From assembly GCF_000350225.1 (NCBI RefSeq), contig NW_005179142.1:1-36309 (forward strand): a DNA stretch of 36,309 nucleotides, in the 5' to 3' direction. The notes beneath the pieces were generated by a model. The model made no database searches, was not told the DNA's origin, and saw only the letters and a list, made by a program, of their open reading frames with translations. The position numbers were made by a program, and so were the translations under genes. The stretch comes from Chondrus crispus (lineage: Eukaryota > Rhodophyta > Florideophyceae > Gigartinales > Gigartinaceae). Each line of letters starts with the position of its first letter. Positions within the stretch are counted from its first letter, which is position 1. Below, in pieces: positions 10,203 through 18,200 of this stretch.

Positions 10203-10998
10203 TCCACGCCCAGATGCGTGGCGAGATAATTCCGCACCTGCGCGCACGTCGCTGGCAGAAGTCCCTCAACAAAAAGGGACTTCAGGCGCCTGTCCGAAAA
10301 TACGGTTCCGCAGCGCAACGCCTTGTCCCACAACTGGTTACTGTACACCTCCTCCGTCATATTAGAGCTCTGACGGAAGGAGGTGACATCACCGACCGCT
10401 TCGGAAATAACTTCGTCAGTCGCGTACGTGCGCAATAAAAAGTTAACAACTTCCGCGTAGGTTTCGAGCATATCGCGCTGCTCCGCATCGACCGCCATGG
10501 TGTTCCCGTGTAGCCTGGACTGGAGCAAGGCGTGAGCCTGCCCAGTCATATAGAACTGGAAACACCATACGGCCGCGCCTTCGCTGACCCCATTGTGGTC
10601 GCAGGCCATCTTGAAGCGCGCGAGGAAGCCTAGCACCGCGATTGGATCTTGACCACCGAATGTGTGGGTTTTCAGCTGGACGTCCAACTTCTTCCGATAT
10701 CGGTTAACTCGCCGCGCGGTACTCGCGTCGTAGCGCGCGCTGCGATTTTCCAGCCTATACGTGCGGTAGTCGACGACCTTGGTGAACAGGTCGTTCAGCG
10801 GCCTGATCACCGGCAACCGTTTCGAATCCCGCCTCGGGGCAGACCGGCGGTCTCTGCCCCTGCGATGGCGGTCTCCTTCTCCGCCGGGGCTACTGTAGCC
10901 CTCCGGGTCGGAGTCTTCTCGCCGGAACCGACGTCGGTCGCGCGCATTGCGGCCTCTGCCGTCGCTTCTGCGCGATCCGTCCGACTCGGTGTCCTCGT

Positions 10999-11124
10999 CA
11001 TCGGAGGGGTATCCACCTCCTCCGGCATCGCGGTATCGCGTATAGCGTCCTTCGCGGTTATCATCGGAGGGGTAACCGACCCCTCCGGCATCGCGGTATC
11101 GCGCGTAGCGTCCGTCGCGGTTCT
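10999..11124 (-). repeat. 63-bp tandem repeat, two copies, in gag of element 2
   Basis: The units 10999-11061 and 11062-11124 match closely and keep the reading frame (21 codons each). They encode a repeat with the core GYPSDD followed by GRYxRYRDA. Each unit includes a hairpin made of GGAGG/CCTCC arms. Confidence 0.75.
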
Positions 11125-11160
11125 TGCGCGTCGCCCTGTGGCGACATCTTGTGTCTTCTA

Positions 11161-11334
11161 CCTCGGAGGGGTTTTCTGTACCCTCCGAGGTGTAGCCTTG
11201 AGCGCCGGGTGCGCTTCTTCTGCTCGACCGATACGGCTGTCGCTTTTCTGTCGCGAAGCGCCCCAGGCGGTTTTCTGTCCCGCGGGGCCAGCCGTATCGG
11301 CGAGTACGGGAGGGCCATTTTCTGTGGGCCCTCC
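11161..11334 (-). repeat. Four hairpins sharing an ACAGAAAA loop
   Basis: Four inverted repeats with different stems all display the same octamer in the loop (TTTTCTGT on plus, ACAGAAAA on the sense strand). They are: 11161-11190 with a perfect 10-bp stem; 11236-11259 with 7 bp and one bulged base; 11260-11288 with 9 bp and a 2-nt bulge; and 11309-11334 with a perfect 8-bp stem. They lie in the overlap of the two gag frames. Confidence 0.65.
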
Positions 11335-12070
11335 TGTAGCACCATAAATTGGTGGGAGGTAAATGGTCTTACCCTCCGGGTGAGGGGCCATTGTACCGAT
11401 CCCGGGTGCGGCGCCGATCGGTTCAGCGTGCGTTAGCGTAGGATCCGGAGCGGTTGAGTCGCGCTGCTCGCGTGCGTCGACTTCTGCTCCGGCGAAGGTC
11501 GTGGCCAGACGATTGGCCACGGCGGAGCTGATCGCTCCCTTTAGAGCCGTGCCGGACGGGGATTCTTCATCCACAGTGGTGAGCGCGGTCACCACCTCGC
11601 ATTGGACTTGAGCGGGTAGAAGTTGGTCCAAAAGCGGTGGTATCGCGCTGCGTACGTGCGCGTCCACGAGCGCGGGCACCGTTCGGTCGAGGCATACGCG
11701 CGCTACCTGGGGGAGTTCCGTAGCGAGGAACTCCTCGACCCAGGCCTGGATGCGCGGCTGAATCGCGTCGACCATCCATTGGACGCGATTTTCAGTGCCT
11801 GCCGACATGGCCGGCGTAACATCCGATGCGGACGCTCGCGTGCGGCCCGGTCGCGGTGGCGGTCGCAGCAGGGCTTCCGGGTTTTACACCCGGGGGCGCG
11901 GTGCGCCACTGCCACTGCGGGTGCTCAGACGCCCGGAGGCGGAGTCTCCCCCTTCTTTCGGTCGGTTCATCGTCGAATACGCTTCGCGATCGACGCGGTG
12001 ATTTCTCAACCTTTTCCGTCCGTACCGTTCTGCGCGCGATCGAGCGACCACGCATGCGGCTCAACCTCGA

Positions 12071-12111
12071 GAGTTATCCCGTCCACAAGAGTACCAAATG
12101 TGGGATAACTC
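12071..12111 (-). other. Primer-binding site of element 2, inside a perfect hairpin
   Basis: The sense-strand TGGTACTCTTGTGG (12083-12096) follows the LTR end after two T residues, as expected of a tRNA primer-binding site. It sits in the 21-nt loop of a perfect 10-bp inverted repeat. One arm (GAGTTATCCC, at 12102-12111 on the sense strand) is the end of the LTR. The other arm (12071-12080) lies just downstream of the site. I could not assign the tRNA. Confidence 0.6.
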
Positions 12112-12770
12112 CTCTCCGCCCTGGGTTGGGTGAGAGGCGGAGGCTTTAGCGAGGGAGCACGCGGCGCGGACGCGACGCGCCAATTGAACCGATCGGACGA
12201 GCTCGCGAAAAGGGAGTGGCTCACTGGCCGGTTACGCGCAGTCGCCCCGTGGTGCGTGAACGGGAGCGACCGGTAACGGGTTAGAAGCCAGCGCGCGCGA
12301 CAGACAACCGAAAACGGACGTACGTAGGCGCAAAAGGGACGGGGGCGAGCTTGCCCCCGTTTACTGGTGGGGACGGGTGCCAGGTCTTAACCCCGCAGGG
12401 GGACGCCTCGGACACCTGTCCCAGTACAGTAGTACAGTACCTGCCGCCTAGTGCGTGCCGGGTACTGTACACAATAAAAAAAACTAGCGCCATAATTGCT
12501 ACTACCGCACGGACGCTGCTACTACACGTGTGCACTACTGTACACGCGTGTTGCTTACAGACTACCGCATGGACGACACGTGTGCTACCGCGCACACGTA
12601 ACACGCGTAGACTACCGCTCGGACGACACGTGCACTACTGTACACGTACGCCAGATTACGACCGCTCGGCATGCGCGCGCGCTCGCTACACGTGGGCACA
12701 GCCGCCCACGTGTATACCGTATACGGCCGTCCGATGACCTCCGCGCGCTCGCGCCGGTCATTATACTACA
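12099..12770 (-). repeat. 5' LTR of element 2 (672 bp)
   Basis: On the minus strand it runs from TGTAGTATAAT to TTATCCCACA, a TG...CA element with an imperfect terminal inverted repeat. Its 3' half shares an ordered block of short sequences with the two solo LTRs at 26917-27492 and 32819-33412. The blocks include GGGACAGGTGTCC, GGTTAAGACC, CCAGTAAACGGGGGCA and TTCTAACCCGT. It therefore belongs to a related but distinct LTR family. The 5' (U3) half contains a degenerate tandem repeat with CACGTG cores. Confidence 0.8.
12501..12680 (-). repeat. U3 tandem repeat with CACGTG cores
   Basis: Read on the plus strand, ACTACCGC followed by CGGACG or a close variant recurs at 12501, 12561, 12611 and, shortened, near 12660. 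Each is followed by ACACGTG and CACTACTGTACACG blocks. Spacing is about 50-60 bp. The position in the U3 half of the LTR suggests an enhancer repeat. CACGTG is the G-box/E-box core bound by bZIP and bHLH factors; its use here is an inference. Confidence 0.55.
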
Positions 12771-13666
12771 TCCGTCAACAAGCTGCTCTCCGTTTGCAGA
12801 GATTGTAATTCTTTTGTAACGTTGGCGAGAATGGAGTTTGCTTCCGTAACAAATCTCAATCCTAGATGTTCATCCACACTGTCAACCACCAATTCAACTT
12901 TCTCAAATGGTGATCCGTATATCCAATTAGACAATCCCCCAGTTCTTTGTGATTGTCCTCGCCTTTGTAGATATTCATTGTCTGAAAAAACGTCCTCTTT
13001 GTCGCTTAGATCATCGCACAAATTATTTCCCATATCCATACACTCATGGAGTTCATTCGTAAAAAGATCGGACCATAAGTCCTCCGATACAGTACGGGTT
13101 GCCTCTACTGCATTAGATTGATTCGAAACGGAGTGACGATTGACCTGACAAAGTCCCTGCCCTCTTCGAATATCCATTACCTCTGTATCAGACAAATAAT
13201 TCTTGAAGCTACTTTGTCCTTCTCCTTCTCTATTGCTGTTTGCGGTCGATGATGATGAGCTGGAGTCCGATCGCGTTTCTTGAGTCGATCCACACCGCAA
13301 ATTTGGATCAGATGAGTGGTCACTAATTTGTGAAGAGCCACTGCCATTGGAGAATGCCACAGGAGAATCAGAGCAAATCTTCCTGACGACCATATCTCTG
13401 GCCTCATTCGAGGCTAATTTATGACCCTCGTGCATTCTGCCTTCAAAATCAGGGTCTTGTGAACCGTCAAAACCGGCAGCAGAAATGATATTACTTCTGA
13501 AATGGCCGGCGGATGCATCCGAGCGACCAACGTAATTTATCTCATCCTCAAAGCTCTTCTCGGAATGGCGACATTCTCCAGCTGAACTCTTTCTCTTCTT
13601 CCATGAGGGAGGAGTAGGCTCATACGCAGATATTTCTCTTGATTCTCTCATTACTGCATGTGTCAT
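12771..13666 (-). pseudogene. Host ORF of unknown function, 3' end cut by element 2
   Basis: A single open frame of about 298 host codons from ATG 13666. An in-frame TGA lies just upstream at 13700-13702. The product is hydrophilic, with a Ser-rich run (SDSSSSSSTANS) and many acidic residues (DLSDKEDVFSDNE). I see no known domain, signal peptide or membrane segment. Base composition is clearly more AT-rich than the neighbouring element. The frame runs straight into the LTR at 12770 and stops after three LTR-derived codons, so the native C-terminus is missing. The insertion flank is TCCGT (12771-12775). I do not recognise the family. Confidence 0.5.
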
Positions 13667-13980
13667 AAGCTTCCAGAGCTGCAAAAAAGGGCGACCGTTT
13701 CACGAAGAGAAGCATTCGTCAGTCAGAAAGCGGCAGCGGGTTCCATGTTGGCATGGGAAGTAAATAGCACGATGGCATCCAGAAAGATTCTTGCGATCTT
13801 TGAGACGCAGTGCAGCCCAGTGAGTCAACGGAGAGTCGAAGGGGAAGGAAGGGCTGCTCGCAGGGGACGACAGATAGTACAAGGGCGGAGAGGGTTGCAG
13901 GGGGAGGAGAGAGCTGGATTGCCGTTTCTAGGAGAGAACGTGATATCTGGGGCGTGTAGTGAATGCCGCACGATTCACGG

Positions 13981-14194
13981 CGTGATTCCAAAAGTAATGT
14001 CACGTTGCTCACTGTCAGGACGTGAATGTCACTATTTCATAAACTTTCACGCTTTGCCAGAGTGCAAAAAAATATCACCTTGGAGGTGTGGCGTGATTCC
14101 AAGGAGTGATATCACTCTATGCACACTGTGGGAACGTGAATGTCACTATTTCAGAAAATTTTCACGCATGGCTAGAGTGCGCAAAAAATATCAC
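13981..14194. repeat. Two-copy tandem repeat, 111-bp period
   Basis: The copies at 13981-14078 and 14092-14194 share CGTGATTCCAA at the start, CGTGAATGTCACTATTTCA in the middle and AAAAAATATCAC at the end, with more divergent spacers. Each includes GTGAT/ATCAC inverted motifs. The position upstream of the ORF at 12771-13666 would suit a regulatory repeat, but that is inference. Confidence 0.75.
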
Positions 14195-14226
14195 GAGTTT
14201 GTAACGGGGTTAACGTTGTCCGTAAA

Positions 14227-14620
14227 ATAACGGGTTGTTTTTTCCATTTGCCCACAAACTCGCTGGACGCAGAGTAAAGTTTACTCTGCCCGAGTTTGAA
14301 AAATCCCACCACAAGTTTTGCTCTCTGACCTCCAGCAAGGTACTGTACCTGCCCGCAACAAACGAAAGTCTGTGTAAGATAGAAAGGACACACAGTATGG
14401 ACAACCTTTCTATCCTTGCGGCGGGCTATAATATTCGCTTCAGTGAGTATGCGCCCAGGTGCACGTGATCCGTCGGACGGCACAACGATGTACCAGACTT
14501 GCGTTTGTTGCGGGCAGGTACCTGGCTGGAGGTCAGTCCGCAAATCTGGTGGTGGGATTTTTCAAACTCAGGTTTACTTTACGGCCAGCGAGTTTGGGCA
14601 AATGGAAAATAACGAACGTT
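14227..14620. repeat. Foldback (long inverted repeat) element, MITE-like
   Basis: The left arm at about 14227-14372 and the right arm at about 14493-14620 are inverted copies with small gaps. Shared blocks include GTTTGTTGCGGGCAGGTAC, GCTGGAGGTCAG, GGTGGGATTTTTCAAACTC and CCAGCGAGTTTG. The 120-bp spacer itself contains a perfect 10-bp inverted repeat (14378-14387 with 14405-14414), and the left arm holds AGAGTAAA/TTTACTCT. There is no ORF of note and I could not define a target duplication. It could be a nonautonomous DNA transposon or a hairpin-RNA locus. Confidence 0.65.
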
Positions 14621-15264
14621 TCATGATTCTTTTCATGTTTTAGGGTGAGTGCGTCTTTCCCCGCTGGAATTGATGAATCGTAATCCTCATGGGGGTCGTC
14701 TTTACTCGTCGTCGCCGTCTCGTGGGTCTAAGTACCGCTGGTGACAGACTGTAATGCTGACAGTCTGTCCTTGCGGTCCGTCAGGAATCACACGAACATT
14801 CTGTGAGTGGAGAAATTGCCAAAATATATCAAATTGTTAATGTGCTAGATTTTATGGATTTTTTAGGGTTGACGCTTGGACGTTTCCGGAAGCGCTCGCC
14901 GAGGGAAATAAAAGTTTCTGGAGGCTGCGGAGAAAGCCGCGAGGGGGACCACCCAGAAACCCCCTCCCCCCCCCAGTTCCCGACCAACACATTCATTTAC
15001 GAAAGAACAAGCGAAAGCACATCAGCTCATCCTACTGATCCACACGACCGTCGCCATTGTTTCCGCTTTCGTCCACAACGACAAGAGTGCCGCGCGCTGA
15101 ACGCGGCTTTCAACTTTCGCATCCCTGTTTTTCTAACAGCCGGTGCCGTTCTCACGCATAACGCACTCCGCACCTCACCAACTTGTCATTAGCTATTCAC
15201 AAAAAAAATACAGGAAAACTTCCGGCAAGAGACGGGACCGGGACCATATAGAACACGGAGAAAG

Positions 15265-18200
15265 ATGCATTCTACCGATGTGTTCATAAGCCATGCTGGC
15301 CCGGACAAGCTACTCATCGCAGATCTCCTTTCCGAGAAATTGCAAGCTCATGGTTTAAATTGCTTCCTCGACAAAATCTCGATGGAGCCCGGGGACTACG
15401 CACGGGATGAAATGACGAAGGCTATGGAATCTGCGAAGGTCGGTGTTTTCATTCTTTCTCCCGAGTTTGCGGCTCGAAAGTGGACGATGAGGGAACTGCG
15501 TTGCTTCCTACGCCGACGGATTGAGGCGATAAGGAGTGGGATGCGACCACCGACATTGATTCCGGTGTTTTACAGACTAAGTATTCGTGAATGCAGAGAG
15601 TTGGATCCAAATCGCTACTGGGATGATGAAAGAAAGAATATTTTTGAAGTTGAGAAGTTTTTTAGCGACGAACGACAGCGCGAAGCGAGCACGGATACGG
15701 TGAAGAGGGAGCTACAAGAGCTGGCAGATTTCACTGGGATTGAAAATGAAGTAGGGGCAACGAACCTGCCGGGAGATCGATTCGGCCATGATAAAAGGGC
15801 ACATCTTGTGGAGCAAGTATTTCTGTGGGTGAAAAAGAAATGTGAGGAGGATTCAAGTGATGAAGTGAGAGAAGTTTTGAATGCAAGTGGCCAAGTTGGA
15901 ACCCAAGCTGCCGTCACGTCCACCGCACGATGTGCGGTTGATAAGTTCACGCCCTGTATACACGCAGAGCACAATCCCGACGAAATATATTTGCAACTGA
16001 ATTCTCGGGGGATCGATGGATCACCGAATACGTGTGAGGCGCGGCTAAAGGAGGCCGTGCTAAGTACCGATAGGAATTCACATATAGGAGCGACGGCAAC
16101 GGGGAAGGGAGGAGTCGGAAAGACATGCGCTCTTCGAGCGATTGCGCACGACGATGACATCAAGGCTCAGTTTTCAGGCGGAGTGTACTTCATGTCTTTG
16201 GGGAAAGACGCCAACGTAGGGCGGCTGATTGAGCAACTGTGTATAGCCGTTGAGGCGTCTGGTGGTAAGCAGGTGGCTGCAGAAATGCGAGAGCAAAGCG
16301 AGTTGAGAAGGGTACTGACCAAGATGCGAGCATGGTTCAACACACGTGTATGCCTGTTCATTATTGATGATGTGTGGGCCGTGAATGGTATAGATGCGTG
16401 TATTCTTCAGAAGTTGTCCACTCTCGCTGCCGCCACAGGAGACATCCGGGAGAGGAGCAGACTTCTGTACTCCACGAGGGATTCAGAGCTGAAACAGGTC
16501 GGTAAGCGAGTGACTTTCGAGCCGAGGGAAAGGGAAGGGAATGAATCAGTCCGCATGCTCATGCTTGCGAGCGGGGCGAAGCCAGAGGAAGCGAATAATC
16601 CGAGATGCAAAGAGGCTGTGAGCAAAATATTGAAATTGTGTGCTGGTTTGCCGCTGGCTCTGAACGTAGCCGGGACGGGTGTCAGGTACATGAGAGGTAG
16701 ATGGAAGGGAGAAGTGTCACAAGCGTGGGAGGCATACCTTTCGAAGATGAAGAGCCGCAACACGATTCGTAGTGAGAGGCCAGGGGATGGGTATTTGTTG
16801 TCGTTAGACGCGACTTTACATGCGTCACTAGAGATTGTGGAGTCCGGCATGGGGAGCGATGCGGAGAGGTTAGGTCAGTTTTCGTTTCGAAAGATACATC
16901 GGAGTCTGTGTGTTATGAAGAAGCAAGACCGGATGCCTTTGTCGTTGGTAAGAGATTTGTGGGAGATGGACTACGAATCGGCTGAAAAGTACGCGATTCA
17001 GATGGAAAGGGTTGGTTTAGTAGACCTTCATTACGACAAGGATTGTGGGTGGGTACGGATGCATGATCTGACGCACGATTTTGCGGTGCAGGAGGCGCAG
17101 AAGGAAGAAAGTGTAACGGTTTGGTATAAGAAGTTGGCAGATGTATGCCGGCAGGGAAGAGGACTGCTTGGTATGACTGAGAGCGAGGGTAGAGAGGGCA
17201 AGGATGCCAGAGAGAAGTATGTTTTCGAGAATACATATCGCGTTCTGAAACAGGGGGGGTGTGTGGAGGAGCTGAAGAATCTATTCTTGAGTGCGCGATG
17301 GGTGAAGGCAGTGATACAGAGAGGAAGTGTGTGGCAATACGAGGAAGCTGTAAAGGATCTCAATAGCTTTTTGAGGAACACGGGAGGAAGCGAGAGCCTT
17401 TTAAGGGATACGGGAGAAGAAGGTTCGGTGTATGCGATGGAATTGATGATGAGAGCTGCACGACTGAGTGTACCTTTTTGTGGTGAAAGCAGTGCAGGGA
17501 TTTACTTTCAACTGTACGGAAGAATCAAGCACAGGGCAGCAGAATTATGTAGCGTGCAAAGGATACTCGAGGAAATCGAGGAACACACGCCACGACCATG
17601 GCTGCAGCCTGTGAGTGAATGTGTAGGGCGAGCGGGAGGAAGTTTGGTGGAGCAGATTGTGCTTCCGAATATCGTTTACGAAGTCGGCATGGACTCAACG
17701 GGTGGCGTGTATGGACACTATTTGAACCCGCGCCGTACCAGGATCACAGTTTTCGCACAGTCTCCGGACAAGGAAACGAAGATGACTGAATTAGGCAACG
17801 ATTTTGAAACGGGGAGCCGAAAATTAACGTGCGGTTGTGTCAGTATGAGCAAACGCTATGCAGTTATCGGATATGGTGATGGGACACTACAGTTCTGGAG
17901 TGTATCGGAAAAGAAAGTGTTGTGGAGTGTCTGCGGTCATGAATCGGCGGTGTGTAGCGTTGCGATGAGTGGTGATGGAAAACGTGCAGTATCTGGATCC
18001 TGGGACAGGAGCGTACGAGTTTGGGACGTGGACACAGGACTGCAAATCGGCGACGCATTAACTGGACACACAAGTGTGGTAGCGAGCGTTGCGATGAGTG
18101 GTGATGGAAAACGTGCAGTATCTGGATCCTGGGACGAGAGCGTACGAGTTTGGGACTTAGACACAGGACTGCAAATCGGCGACGCATTAACTGGACACAC

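Larger units (their letters stand above)
10203..11808 (-). pseudogene. Gag of element 2, frameshifted and truncated
   Basis: The N-terminal part runs from 11808 (ATG, MSAGTENRVQWM) to a TAG at 11158-11160. A second frame, open from about 11368, carries an Arg/Asp/Gly/Tyr-rich linker and then the capsid-like domain (VVDYRTYRLENRS onward) down to the junction at 10203. The capsid part aligns by eye with the element 1 gag, for example DYRTYRLENRS against DYRMYRLDNTS, and DEVISEAVGDV against DDVLGEAYDAV. The two frames overlap over 11158-11368, so one indel joins them. The last two codons before the TAA come from the LTR of element 1. There is no zinc knuckle before the truncation. Confidence 0.75.
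10203..12770 (-). mobile_element. LTR retrotransposon, 5' part only (element 2)
   Basis: It reads right to left: a 672-bp LTR (12099-12770), a primer-binding site, a leader of about 290 nt without a gene, then a gag gene that stops where the LTR of element 1 begins. No pol belonging to it is present, so the rest is expected beyond the far end of element 1. It is itself inserted in the 3' part of a host ORF (12771-13666). Confidence 0.78.
13667..15264. other. Intergenic region with repeats between the host ORF and the receptor gene
   Basis: I see no gene in these 1.6 kb. It separates two divergently transcribed host genes, so it should hold both promoters. It contains a two-copy tandem repeat (13981-14194), a long foldback sequence (14227-14620) and an AT-rich stretch before the receptor ATG. 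Open frames here give no recognisable product. Confidence 0.5.
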
